Assembly (NCBI GenBank): GCA_011634665.1
Contig: WAEK01000012.1
Span: 62,001-126,000, forward strand
Reading direction: 5' to 3'
Length of the DNA: 64,000 nt
DNA from: Mortierella sp. BCC40632
Lineage: Eukaryota > Mortierellomycota > Mortierellomycetes > Mortierellales > Mortierellaceae
Below, piece by piece: positions 36,619 through 48,068 of this stretch. The stretch's first letter is position 1; every line of letters begins with the position of its first letter. The notes beneath the pieces are model-generated. The model had not been told where the DNA came from. It made no database searches and saw only the letters and a list, made by a program, of their open reading frames with translations. Position numbers and translations under genes: made by a program.

Positions 36619-37475
36619 GCTTTTTTTTTTTTTTTTTTTTATAACAATCTGTTTCCGCTGGAATAGCCGTGCAGGCAAAACTAAACTAAGAAAACCTAAT
36701 CTAGCCCCGGCCACCGCTTTGCGGTGGCAACCCTCCATCAACCATAACAGCTCAGGTGACTGTTGCCCCGAGCAACGATTGCCGTCTCTCTCGAGACGTT
36801 TAAATAGTTGAGAAAAAGACCGTTACCGGAAAGGTATCCTCCCCATCCTTTCCAACACCCCCAAATGTCGCCGTCCTGCTAGACTATCGAGCAGGGAGGT
36901 ATCAGCCGACGCTGCGTCGTTCTGTGCTCCTGGGCATCGTTGCTCCTGGTGATCAACAAGAAGGGATCCGCACTGGCAGGCGTCAGCAGGGCATGCAAAC
37001 CCATAGCCATCGCTCCAGCGTCCTCTCGCTCCTTCCCGGGAAGGGCCTTTCTTCTTCCCCGGGGTGATTCCATGTCTTGTCTCCCATGCCACCGTTGTCT
37101 CACAACGTTCTTTCCATAAGACTTCAGTTGACTGCGACTCGATGTAGCTGACAAAACAGTGGGCCACCCGAGCTGCCACTGATTCTGTTACCGCAAATAG
37201 TCTCTTCCATGCCGCAGTTAGAGCTGTCGGTGTCAGCCCTCGACAGAGAGAACCAAAGGTCCAAGGTGCTCTTGGTAGCGCCCTATCATTATGTTGAGGG
37301 TTTGGTGAGGAGTCCGGACTCTCCTTGATAAAATCTAGGCTCCTGGCCACCATACTGGCAGGTGCACCTCTCCAGACCATCTGTCTAGGAAGCCTCAATC
37401 CTGGCACGTTGTTCCTTCTTTGCCTCTCGAATGCTTCCTTGGGGAAGCCCGGCAGGAGCCAAGAACCACTTTTTT
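36619..37475 (-). mobile_element. 5'-truncated LINE-like (non-LTR) retrotransposon 3' end with poly(A) tail
   Basis: A minus-strand frame is open from about 37475 to the stop at 36823. It includes PGFPKEAFERQRRNNVPGL, then YIESQSTEVLWKERCETT followed by VAWETRHGIT. The W-x-x-R-C-x-x-T-x-x-W-E-x-x-x-G-I-T ending is one I associate with C-termini of mucoromycotan LINE polyproteins. About 180 nt of non-coding DNA follows, then a 20-nt poly(A) on the minus strand (36620-36639), as expected of a retrotransposed copy. The catalytic reverse transcriptase region is absent, so the copy is 5'-truncated and cannot move by itself. No target-site duplication could be fixed by eye. Confidence 0.5.
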
Positions 37476-37637
37476 TTTTAATATTGCTTTTTAGCTATGG
37501 GCACCATTTTCGAGTTGAGTGGGCGAAGTAACTCAGCCTAAAAAAAGAGGTGAAGGAAATAGTAAATTGTTAGGAAATAATGAAATGTTTTGGAGTTTCT
37601 GTAAGATGTTACAGAAACTCCCCCATTCAACAAGCAA

Positions 37638-37709
37638 GGTCTACTGGCCCAATGGAAAGGCGTCTGACTACGAATCAGGAGATTGCAGGTTCGACCCCTG
37701 CGTAGATCA
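37638..37709 (+). tRNA. tRNA-Arg (anticodon ACG)
   Basis: A 72-nt cloverleaf without intron. The acceptor stem GGTCTAC pairs with GTAGATC (one G-T). The D arm is GCCCAATGGAAAGGC. The anticodon arm TCTGA-CTACGAA-TCAGG has ACG at 37670-37672. The T arm is GCAGG-TTCGACC-CCTGC. The discriminator is A and CCA is not encoded. A34 would be read as inosine, decoding CGU, CGC and CGA. The B box is GGTTCGACC in the T arm. A TTTT (37715-37718) six bases past the 3' end is the probable Pol III terminator. Confidence 0.93.
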
Positions 37710-37714
37710 TTATC

Positions 37715-37718
37715 TTTT
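37715..37718 (+). terminator. Pol III T-run terminator of tRNA-Arg
   Basis: The first T4 run, 6 nt after the tRNA; a stronger T7 run follows at 37733-37739. Confidence 0.6.
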
Positions 37719-37739
37719 GCCTTCTGCGACGATTTTTTT

Positions 37740-38038
37740 CGGAGGATCAGTTCTCGTTGATCCTGGAACCACCAAAGTTGTTTTTTTTTTTTTATGGGCC
37801 CCGTTAGGGGTTTTATTCGTCGGCGCGCACTCATACCACGGTCTGCGGACGTGGCCAGCTAGTTCACAAAAACTACACTATCCTACAACAGAAGAGTAGA
37901 GAGAAGAAGGGAAAGGTGGAGGGCAAAGTTGTTTTCTTTCTTCTTCTTTTTTTTTTTTTTGTTTAGGCCTTCTTGTAGAGGTTTTACTGTCGATTTTCCA
38001 TCTGTCAATGCTCTTCTGGTGTAACTGACACTGCCTCT

Positions 38039-38071
<33 letters not shown>

Positions 38072-40944
38072 GAGAACCAAAAATAGAGAGGAAAGAGATG
38101 GAGAGTTCAAAATAGGGCACATGAGTGAGAGATGCAGAGATGGGTCAAGAACACTTCTACAGCCAATGCAGAGAGTTCAGGAGTAGTGAGAGTGTTTCCC
38201 AATCAAACAGATCGAGTGATTAATCTTTCCAATATTTGGATGTGTCCGTCCCCCGCGCGCCTGGCTGAAGACGTGTAGTCTTCAGGGAGTGAAGTGAAAT
38301 TAGTACTGAAGCTAGGATACACCTGGGCCTTTGCATCTAGGGACAAGTACCAAACTTCATCTTGAACCTGCACTGTTGGTTATATTTTAGTAGGACTGGG
38401 GAAAGGCCAAGAAGTGGACTTGGGACTTGATAAAAGTTAGAAGAAGAAGTCGACCTGCATTGTGTGGATTTCGAGACCAAGTGTATAAGCCAGTGCTGAG
38501 AAGCATCACGGCAACCAACAAAAAAAAAAAAAAAAAAAATACTTGTTCCAAATTGTTAGGGCCCAGGTGTGTCTAGGTATGTCAGGGGCGCTTAATCACT
38601 TACTTCAGCAATCCCATAACACGGTATGTGCTAAGGATCGGGTTGGACCAGATCGCGCAAAAGAATAACTCCTCCTTGATCATCGCAATGAGAAGCGGTC
38701 AACTTTACATCTTGGATTCGAATGACATGACAAAGTCTCATAGGCCCGCTTGTAAGTCCCTTATGAAAAGTTTGCCGTTGCATATCTTGATCTGTAACTC
38801 GAGTATTATGGACTGTCCCAATTTGTCGTCAATCGCAAGAGGTAAGTGATTCACTCAAACTGGAAAAAAAAAAAAAAAAAAAGGAAAAAGAAGAGTAGGA
38901 GGGAGGCGCTGGTCCTGATAGAGAGGCCTAGCGAATAGATTGAAGGCGGATCGTACAAGCCATATGTTTGGAGCTGGTAAATTCGAAAGAAACCAGTTAG
39001 CGCAAGCTAGTATTTAAAAGGCATTTGGTCATTAGCCATGATCATATCAATGATTCAGAGGAACTGCTGTCTGGGTACTCAAGCAACAACGGATGACAGG
39101 CCACTAGGTCAGAGGCCTAGCTGTAGTGGCTCAGTCTTTGGTTCAAATCGTTCAAGTTGGCAGGTAGCCTCACAGCCGTGGCACTGTTTATTATTTCATT
39201 CCAACTCCTATGGCCAATGTTGATAATTCCTGTCTGTGTTCGTGTCCGTATCCATGTTCGTGTAAGTGCTCGTATCAATGTTCGTATCTGTGGCCATATC
39301 CATTTCTGCAACCTTTCCAACCTTATATCGCAAGCTTTTTGACCCACTCTTATGACCCACATATAGAGCCAGTGCTCAGAACTCATACTCATACTGAAAG
39401 ATCCTCTCTTCTAATCTTCTCTTAGCTATCATTTTCTAGTGCTTCATCCCATCCCATTTGATTTGGTTTGCTATCAGTTCACCTAGTTCTCTTCTCTTCT
39501 CTTCTCTAATCAAAAAGAAAGAGAGGAAGAAAAAATAAAAGAGAACACAGGCTATGCAGGGTGCGCCACGAGCAGGCTACAAACCAAGCACCCCGTTCTT
39601 CTCGGTTCTGCACTTCTTCTTTTTGTCCTCTAGAAGTGCTCACTACCGATATAGAACCCTAATATGGGCCGTCGAAGCTTCTGAAAACCCTGCGACCCCT
39701 CAGTCAAATGGGTATTCCAATAAAGCTTCATTAATGGCGATCGTCTGCATAGCTACTATATTTCAAGTAGCTAGTACGGACAACCTTCCTCGCATCACAA
39801 CTCTGGGGCCCTTCTCAACCGAGTGCTCTCGAAGCATCAACCCCCAGTGGCCATTGGTCCACCGGGCCCACCGGAACAGTGCAGACGGTGTCATCTGGAT
39901 ACTGAACGGGAGGGGTTTACAGCCACACCGGGTGCGGAACGGGTGACATGCATTCAATACTTCGAGTCGGAGGAGGAGGGGGGGCCCAGTGAAGTGAGAG
40001 GGCGCGTGGAACCAAAGGGAAGAACCCAAGTGGTGAAAAAAGAGGTCCTCTGAGGCAAAGAAACCCTCTCGCGTCGTGTGCCCCAGAGTGTCCCTGACCA
40101 ACAGCAGTTCATCAGCCGTTGAACACTCGAGCCAAGCTTAGGCTTGTAACCCGGACGGACTACGAGCCGCTTGCGCGGCCCTGACCACAACACAGACGGC
40201 CACATCCTAGAGCGGCCCAGCTCGAGGACAGGCATCAGAGTGATGTTAATCAGGGAAGAGAACAAGGAACAAACAAGGGGGAAGGGAGGAACGATAACCC
40301 AAAGGAATGGAAAAAAAGGTGGTCGCGAGGTGGAGCACACCTCGGCCACAAAAGAAAAAACGGTGAAGGGAGAGGGGAGGGGGGTTTTTTTTCTCTCACT
40401 ACCTGGCGCTTGTGCTCCGGGGTGCTGTAGTGCTGTAGTGTCGAGGTGTCGAGGTGGTGGAGTTGGGGTTGGTGGAGTTGGAGGTGCTGAGGTGCTGGAT
40501 TCCTGGAGTGCTGGTGTGGAGTCCTGAAGTGCCGGTCCAGGTTTCCACTCATGGGGAGAGGAGGATAGGGGGAAGGGGAGTGTGGAGCGAGAGGGTTGGA
40601 GAGAGAAGAAAGAGAAAGAAAGAAAAAAGAAAGAAAGAAAAAAAGAGAAAGAAAAAGGAAAAATGGTGGCGCGGGTCAAGCGAGCGCACTGTGTGGAGTA
40701 TGGGATGGGCAGAGCGCGTTTGTTAGTGTGTGGGCAAGACAGCAGCATCTCTGGCAGCATCCTCATCAGCATCGCTGGCAGCAACCTTGATACCATCTGT
40801 GGTGATAGCACCACTATTATCGGCCTTGGTAGAAGTTCCGGTAACAGCTCTGTTAGGATCATCCTCCTTGTCGACCTGGTCTTGCTGCCTCCTTCCTGCT
40901 CCGGCCAAAAAAAAAAAAAAAAAAAAACACAAAGCTGCCAAAGC
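37740..40944. other. Gene-poor accessory DNA
   Basis: About 3.2 kb of mixed unique and simple sequence. It includes a poly(T)/poly(A) palindrome at 38038-38070, poly(A) at 38520-38539 and 38863-38882, a Cys/Tyr-coding CGTGT/CGTAT-like stretch (39238-39300) and a TGGAG/GGTG-rich minisatellite (40420-40535). An open piece at 38634-38841 (ending in a good GTAAGT donor) reads like an exon, but no partners were found. Confidence 0.45.
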
Positions 40945-41200
40945 ATGTCGTTCAACAGAGTCGCGCACTCCTCTCTCCTCTGGCTCCATTTGTCTCTTTG
41001 ACAAATGGTTGGCGTGAGCCGCTTCCGCCCCTTCACCCATCTCTCCTCTCTCGGACATCCACCCACTGACGTGCAAACGACGGGCATTTCCATCTCCACT
41101 GCCAGAGAGCAGCAACAACAGCGACCACCAACCACTGCCTCCTCTTTTTGAGGCTTCCCCTATCCAGCAAGAAAAACGAGTGCGTGTTTGTCGTTCGCAT
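40945..41200 (-). repeat. Left arm of a large imperfect inverted repeat
   Basis: The reverse complement of this segment matches 41610-41900 in the same order. Shared blocks include GACAAACACNCACTCG, CTGGCAGTGGAGATGG, ACGTCAGTGGGTGGATGTC, CACGCCAACC, TTTGTCAAAGAG and CAGAGGAGAGGAGTGC. Identity is roughly 70% by eye, with indels. Confidence 0.8.
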
Positions 41201-41609
41201 CCTATCCGTATGCACATACATGGTGAGACGACAGAACAAAACTCATTTCTGAAGGGCCGATCCCTTGTTCTGGCTCCAATGAGGTTCGTTTGACCTTTGG
41301 GGGCGATGTACAAGATGCCTCTTGGTCCATGACTCATGGATCTTCTACAGCCATAGTCTTTTTTCTTTCTTTCTCTCTCATCCTCATCCTCATCCTCATC
41401 CTCTTCCCTACTGCTTTTGGTTGCTCTTGGCTGATTTTTGCTGCTCTTGACTGGTTTAGTGATCTTGCCGCTTTTGATCTCCACGCCAATCAGCTTCAAG
41501 GGAAACGCGCTTAACTGAAACCGAGGCTAGGCAAGTGTGAGGGCGCTCTCTTTCCTCCCTCAGGCGGCAAGATGAGATCACCTTCCCATTGTGCGTGAAT
41601 GCAAGGGTA
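41201..41609 (-). other. Spacer of the inverted repeat with a candidate exon
   Basis: After a good minus-strand acceptor (CCTCGGTTTCAG, ending about 41514) the sequence reads SAFPLKLIGVEIKSGKITKP, a basic stretch, then EEDEDEDEDERERKKK. Composition is protein-like, but no start exon or domain could be assigned. The minus frame stays open through the left arm to 40723. It could be an expressed orphan gene or a fragment carried by the element. Confidence 0.3.
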
Positions 41610-41900
41610 GGAAGCGACCGACAAACACACACTCGCTTCACATGCTCGAGAAGATGGCTCCAGGTGGTTCTAGCAGATGGAAGGGAGTCTTGGGAAGAAG
41701 ATATTGTTGCCGTTGCTGCACTCCCTGGCAGTGGAGATGGAGATGCTTGCCGTGGAGGTATGCATGTAGTTTACACGTCAGTGGGTGGATGTCAGAGAGA
41801 GAGGAGATGGGTGCAGGAGCGGTTTCGGTGCACGCCAACCTTTTGTCAAAGAGGCAGACAGCGTCAGAGGAGAGGAGTGCACGACTGTTGATCGACATTT
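41610..41900 (+). repeat. Right arm of a large imperfect inverted repeat
   Basis: Plus-strand partner of 40945-41200, separated by about 410 bp. It ends next to a 19-nt poly(T), as the left arm does next to a poly(A) (seen on the plus strand), so both outer ends border homopolymers in mirrored orientation. This looks like an inverted duplication of one element or a fold-back/MITE-like unit. Confidence 0.8.
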
Positions 41901-42833
41901 TTTTTTTTTTTTTTTTATATATATATCCGGTTGGCCATTTCGTTGAACCCCTCCCTTTTTGGTTTCCTCTTTATGTGTCCCATTCATCTCTTCATTTTCA
42001 TAAAAAATGGAGCAGTTCAATCTCCTGTACAAAAAAAAAAAAAAAAAAAAAATAGAAAAAAGATGGGGGCGACGCGTCTCCTGCAAGCTCACTTAAAATC
42101 TAGGACCCAATGCATTCATTTGGGGGCCATTAAATCATACTCCACTCCAACATCGGAGCTTTCGGCCGACTGTAGCACCAAAGAGCTCTTTTTCAGCTCC
42201 TATCCTAGCTATATCAATTTGGCATGTTTCCAGTTGCAGGGTGACTAAACGCTCACTTTAGATCTTCCATGGTCGATAATGTCCAGAGATCCTGCCGGGT
42301 TTCTTTGTACTGTGACATCAAGCCTTGCCCACGGAGTCCAACTTGACCAAGTGTTTGGTTGAGATAGACATTCAGTGCCCTGATCAGTACATCCTGTCTC
42401 TTGAGCCTTCAGTAAGACTTGAGTAGCGGTTGGTCTTCTCTCCAATCTCATGGTCTCCGGTGGTGGCAAAGTGTAGAAAATAGGAGAGGGAGAGGGAGAG
42501 AAAAGTCAAGTACGTTCGGATTATCCGTTCAACGAATGAGGAGAGGAAGGGGGGCTGTGCGCTCGATTTCACTGTCACGATTTTGGAGTTACTAGTTTTT
42601 GACTCTGCATCACTTCGTTCATTTCATTCGTGCGCATCTTCCATTTGGGATTAGTCCTTGTCGTCTTCATTGCTCACGCTTACCTTTGTTCTTTGCGCTA
42701 CAAAGCAACATTTCAGTACCTCTCAAGTTGAAGGTTAGTCGCAGTCTTTTGACATGTTTGCTTTTTTTTTTTTTTTTTTAAAAAAAAAGACTCTATCCTG
42801 ATATGTCTGCGACCTTTTCTGTAGCGTTACACC
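41901..42833. other. Intergenic DNA upstream of the second zinc-finger-like copy
   Basis: Poly(T) and poly(A) tracts (41899-41917, 42030-42052, 42762-42779), an open but unrecognised minus-strand stretch (42245-42469), and a plausible donor GTTAGT after AAGTTGAAG at about 42734 that could belong to a 5' exon of the next gene. Confidence 0.4.
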
Positions 42834-43208
42834 ATGTCCGAGCCCATGTGCACCTTTTGACAACTGTGTCAAGCAATACCAAGATGAGAACTCAAGGGCA
42901 GCCAAGATGCATCAAAACAGGTATCACAGAGTCCGAGTTATCCAGTTTCATTGCAAAAAAGTCAACACAACCTTTTGTCTGGAAAGACATCCTCAGGACG
43001 AAAAGTTCCATTGTCCATGTGGAATGTCGTTCCCCACACTACAACATACAAAGACTCATTTTGAGAAGTGTCTTGTAGTGGCAACGAATGCCAAAAGATA
43101 AGTACCATCCCATAAAGAGTTTTATTCTTTTTGATTAATGAAAAAAAAAATAACCCCCCCCCCTCCTTTTTTTTTTTTTTGGCTCAATGTTTTCTTGTTG
43201 CTGCTCTC

Positions 43209-43248
<40 letters not shown>

Positions 43249-43740
43249 CGTTCTCTCAACACTCGTTCGACTGATGCGAACATTATCAACTCAAGCAACG
43301 ACTGCGGAAGTAACACCACTGAAATCAGCAGCGCCACCACCGAAATCGGCAACAACCCCACCGAAATCAATAGCACCACCGAAATCAACAGCACCACCGA
43401 AATCAATAGCACCACTGAGATCAGTGACAACGCCAGCAATATTGACAACAACGTCAACGAGAACATGGATGTGACAGCCCAGTCAGCCTCAGAAGCGGAA
43501 GAGTGCATCCAAGATAAAGGAAGTGTCGATCCAAGTCTTCGCGAGGCCGGGCTGGAAAAGACACAGGATGCTTTGGATCGGATTGAGCAACGACTGGAGA
43601 ATATCGAACACCTGGTGGGGATCATGAAGGATCACCTTGACGGCATTGAGCAATGGGTTGTGGAACGACTTGTTGCGTTTGAATGTCGCCTTCTGAAGGA
43701 GCTGATTAACCTGGAGGAACGCTTGACCCCGAAAAACTAA
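42834..43740 (+). pseudogene. Zinc-finger-like lineage family (copy 2) with coiled-coil C-terminus; frame break near start
   Basis: Relative of the small gene at 1254-1532. From ATG at 42834 the reading is MSEPMCTF, then TGA at once. Moving one base at the T4 run (42855-42858) gives CTF-DNC, matching CTF-HSC of copy 1, and continues through RYH, CPCGMSFPTLQHTKTHFEKC to TAA at about 43099. After a spacer with a 37-nt poly(T), which could be an intron, a second open stretch (to 43740) holds a TEINST-like repeat and a strong coiled coil (IEQRLENIEHLVGIMKDHLD). Either one T was inserted (mutation or homopolymer error), or the gene starts in an upstream exon spliced at the CTGTAG before 42825. Function is unknown. 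Confidence 0.45.
43212..43248. repeat. 37-nt poly(T)
   Basis: Uninterrupted T run in a probable intron; among the longest homopolymers in the window. Confidence 0.95.
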
Positions 43741-43919
43741 AGGAAAAAAAATGAGAGAGGGGGAGAGCCTTGCGACCTGCGGTGTAATAGACACCATCCA
43801 TCCGAAAAAGAAAAAAAAAGTGGACTTTGACTTCCTTTTACGTGCTACCAAATATTAAAAAAAAAAAGCTTGCTTTCTACTACTTTTTCTCGTTTCGCCG
43901 TCTGTTCTAGAGGTAAAGT

Positions 43920-43957
<38 letters not shown>

Positions 43958-44452
43958 AGGGTGTAATTACCATATTTATACCCTCTCAGTATCAACTCAA
44001 AGCAGAATCACATGGTGATGATAGTCCAATAATGAGATCCGTCGATTGTGCGATTCTCTCCTCCCATTTTCATGCCTTTAAACCTCCTTCCCTATTCTCG
44101 CACCTCCAATGGGTAGTTCGCGTAGTGTATTGTGCCAAAAGGCCTCTATCCTCTCTTCTTTTCTTTCTTTCTTTTTTTTTTTTTTTTTTTTCATAGGCTT
44201 CATACTCGATCCGACAGTTTTGAATTCCTGTTTTTTCTCCCTCTTTGGAACTAGGCTTTATATTCATGATAGTAGGTGTAAGGAGAAAAAGAGAGAAAGG
44301 AGTAATGGGTCTTTGAGAACACGGCACGGGGAAAAAAAGAAAAGAAAAGGAGGAGGGGGAGAGGAAGGTGGATACAAGATGCGAAATAGGAAAGACGAAA
44401 GTGAGAACTAGGAGAGAGGAGGAAAAAAAGGAAAAAAAAAGTATCCCTCTTG
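43741..44452. other. Convergent 3' intergenic DNA
   Basis: Between copy 2 of the zinc-finger-like gene and the myotubularin stop codon. It contains a CT microsatellite (43922-43952), a poly(T) of about 20 (44171-44191) and GA-rich DNA. No gene was seen. Confidence 0.6.
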
Positions 44453-47400
44453 TTACTCGACAAAAAGCGGGTGTGGGAGTTCCTTGACAGGCATCTTTAC
44501 AGGTTCGACAGTGGTCTCTGTTATAGTAGAGCTACCGTTGAGTTTGGTGGGTGATTGCACAGAAGCTTCTGATGGCTGAGGTGTTGTCAACGGTGTTGGC
44601 TTTGTTAGGGCTCCACTACTGGGTGGAGGACGATTTAGAGCACTAGACATGGATCCATTAGGTGGCCGAGCTCCACTGGGTGTTGACGACCGTGAGATGT
44701 TGTTGCCACTCGAAAATGGAAGACTGCCACCCATCTCTTGCTCAAGTGTCAGTGATTCAAGACCATACTTTGGATTCACCAAAGTTGGGCTCGTCGTTAC
44801 TGCTGTCGTTGTCGATGAAGTTTGTACTCCAGAAATCGATCTCAACTCTCTATCCGTAGTGTCTCGTCTCCTGCTGTTGCTTCTGCCCAGTGTAGCGGCC
44901 CTTGGTTGTGCTCCTGTGGAGGAAGGTCGCTCATCCGGGAATAAAGGGTCATCAGCAGAAGGTGAATTCAAAGAGTTAAAAGTGGTACTATTGGATACGT
45001 TCCAGGACTCACGCCAACGGCTGATCGAGTCTCCAAATACTCCATTAAAGGCACCCGTGATGGCAGCTGGAAGTTTGGATGTAATATTGTCCGCACTTCG
45101 TTGCCAGGAGTCATCAGATTCTGGTCCCATCCGCACATTGGTCGTTCTTGAGGCCGCGCGCATCCTTTGAATCGAAACATTTGGAGAAGATCCTAATGGG
45201 TCGGCATAGGGGTCCTGGTCTCCAATAGAGCTATCACTGGCTGAATCCGGTTCTGCCAAGCCAGCTTCGATTCCAAGTAATTCAGCTGTTCGATACTCAC
45301 CCGGTACACTGTTCACGCTAGGAGTGGTGTTGGGTACTTCATCTGGTGCGTTCAACTCGTCATCCGACCTCCCAAACAGACCCGACCAATACTTGATGGA
45401 TTTAGAGTCAGGATAGAGCACACCGCAATCTCCCCCTTGAGCTTTGTCTATACTCGCGTCATAAGACTTGTCAATATACATGTCCTTATCCGAGTTGATG
45501 AGATCCCAAAGAGAATAGCACTTCTTGACGGCCGAGTATTCTTTCCGCTCTCTCTCACAGTTGAAGAGAAAGTTTCCAAACTGACAAGAGTAGATGTGGT
45601 AGTGCAGATTTTTCAAGAACACCTCGTTGAACTCGAACCGCCCTGGGTTGGCGTGCATGATTTGAAAGACACAGTCAAGGAATTGATGGAAAATAGGGCT
45701 CGTCTCGCGGATATGCTTGTTGTTGTAGAGTTTGCTTTGGACGTTGGCAAATGTGTTGGCGGCTGCATTGGTGGCGGACAGAGCAACAAAATTCTTGTCG
45801 TTGGAGAGGTGACCACATCGATCCATAAACTTGTACCCAAAGGAGCACCACTCCTTCTCCACTAGGACCTGGAATCCACCAAGGGTGCGATAGAATGGAT
45901 CCAGGCAGATCTGTGCAAGTGAAGTCAGCTGTGCCGTCCGATCCCATCCATCTGAACAATGAACTAGCACATGTGAGTTGGAAATGTGAATGTTTCGCAC
46001 AATCATCAAGGCGCCCTCCATGACGGCAGAGATATGCTTTAACCATCCAGACTTGTTAAGTGTTGCCTTCGAGACCCGTCCTTTGGTGTCAATCTCTTGG
46101 AGCGCTAATTCAACACGGACCAGTCATTTCAAAGAGATATCAGTGACCATCGGTCTAAAAAAAGAACACATCCTTCCAGGTACCCAAATTGCCCCTGTCT
46201 CAACTGAACTCCCCTCCCCCCTAACTCCTCGAGATATACCTTCGACAAGTCTGTTCAAACTATCGCGCATGACATGGATATTGTCGATTCCCGAATATAC
46301 TTTTTTACAGTTTCTATAGTTCTCCATGTTTTCGGTTCCTGCACCGACGGCAGTGTTGGCGACAGCATTTGCAGTGGGTCGCGCGTCAATAATCAAGTTG
46401 GTTGTCGTGTTTCCGTAGACTGGGGCTCCATTTGGAGATGGCATGATATGAGACAAGAAAATGGCCTCGATGAGCTTTTCATCCTGAACGGAGCGGTTTT
46501 GCTTCAGACCAACCATTGGCTGACTTGATCGTGTGATGGAGGCCTAAGAGTTCATTTCGACCAGGAGATGGTTGTATCATGGGAGGTGTTAAAATCCGGA
46601 CCAATTTTTTTTTTGTCTGCTGCGTAAGCAGGCGTACATTGATTTGGCTTACTTTGTTCCAATGCATATAGCTCAGCGCTGGTATACGCGCCTTACTCCT
46701 ATGCTTTGCTGCATATGATAATACGGTGTCGCTGATCTTTGTGGGGACAAGAATCACTCTGGGATAAGTCGGAGAGAACTATTCAGTTGTCAAGGGTCAT
46801 CGGGATGGTTGCATCATGTTAGTTCCCCAGTCTCATGCCAGAGGCGTCAAAGAGAGAAAGAGAAAACGAGAGCCCATAGAAAGTGCGTTGGTAGTGACAG
46901 TGTCCGATGCTTGTTCCTGCACATAGCCAGGTGTTGAACACAAACCTCGTAATTCTCGTTAATACTCGAGACCCTCCAATTGGGATTATTCATGATGACG
47001 CCCATGCGTTCATACTCCTTTATGGGATCATAAATTTGCCATCCGTCCTTTGTTGTAAAAGGTGTTGGTGGAGTGTAGTAGAAGGCGAGGAGCTGCTCGA
47101 CAGAACCTATTCATAGCATAGCGGAAGAGAGGTGCGGGAAAACAATCTCGTTGAGTATCGGTTGCCGTGCTCATTGCTCCCAGTTGTCCGGTGTTTGGCA
47201 GCCAAGATGATTTGAGTGACAGGTGCAACATGGGGAAATCATTGGTTGTGCAGAAAGAAAGAAAAAAGTTCCAACCTCCTCTTTCCTCCCTTGTCTCTCT
47301 CTCTTTCTCTCTCTCTCTCTCTCCTTGTTATCCGAGACTCTGCCGCCATAATTTTCGCACTCTTTCCGCCCTGTCGGCGTTTTAGGCTTTTGGGTGGATA

Positions 47401-48068
47401 GACTGGCAAGATGGAGAAACATAAAAAAAAGAAGCCCACTTACTAACGCAGGTCAGCTTTTGGATAACCTCGTAAACCAGGGTCACGTCCTTTTCCTCCT
47501 GGAAGTAGAATGACACTGTGACAAAGTTATGGCATCGGATTTGTAGTGGCCAGGTGCCTTGAGCCGTAGGCAGACCCTTTTCAACCGTGAGAATGATAGG
47601 ATAGGGGAACTAAGGCAGCGCAGAAATGACAGAGAAGTAAAGAACAAGTCAAGTCAGTGTTCCTCTCCCCCTTTGTCCGAGTGGGGAGGAGGAGGAAAAA
47701 GTTCCTGTCGTCCATTGCAAGCTCAAACAAATGCACAGGGTAAACCGGGATCTCATACCCATGGCTCATGGTCGCCCTTAATGCTGCTAAAGATTATAAA
47801 ATGAGTCACCAAGTGAAGGTTTCCGGTATAGGTCTTTTGTCCCTGCTCGAGTTGCACATGCTCCAGCTATGACGCACCGGCACCATGGAGCACAAGGGAA
47901 AAAAAAAAAAAAAAAAGAATGGGGGCTATTTTAGATTTTTTTTGTTGATAAAAGTGGCCGCAATATCCCATAAAAGGGTCAGATTGGGAATGAAATGTAG
48001 CCATGAACGATGATTACCTTGGCGACCTTGATATTGTCAATGAGGTCCCGATTGGCTTCAGCGCTCAT
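44453..48068 (-). CDS. YMR1: Myotubularin-family phosphoinositide 3-phosphatase
   Basis: Seven exons from ATG at 48068: 48018-48068, 47759-47866, 47444-47609, 46946-47106, 46653-46778, 46240-46543, 44453-46104. They total 2568 nt, 855 residues. The N-terminal PH-GRAM domain (about residues 18-130) is followed by the phosphatase domain with RSKARIPALSYMHW and the active-site loop HCSDGWDRT; Cys355 is the nucleophile in CSDGWDR (C-x5-R). Conserved helices follow (FLDCVFQIMHANPGRFEFNE). The last 300 residues are Ser/Thr/Pro-rich and probably disordered. The enzyme removes the 3-phosphate of PI3P and PI(3,5)P2 on endosomes and vacuole. All catalytic residues are present, so it should be active. 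Exon 3 ends at GTAAGT (47443), chosen over a GT four bases earlier because only it keeps the frame. Confidence 0.94.

Noticed and set aside
37741..37762. Short inverted repeat GGATCA...TGATCC after the tRNA
   Set aside because: Six-base stem in single copy; the Pol III T-runs already explain termination.
38628..38849. Possible isolated exon on the plus strand ending at a GTAAGT
   Set aside because: Composition is plausible, but no upstream or downstream partner exon or known motif was found; noted only in the region entry.
39954..41135. 393-codon minus-strand open frame
   Set aside because: Composed of simple-sequence translations (poly-Phe, Pro/Thr repeats) and part of the inverted-repeat arm; no domain, no consistent composition.
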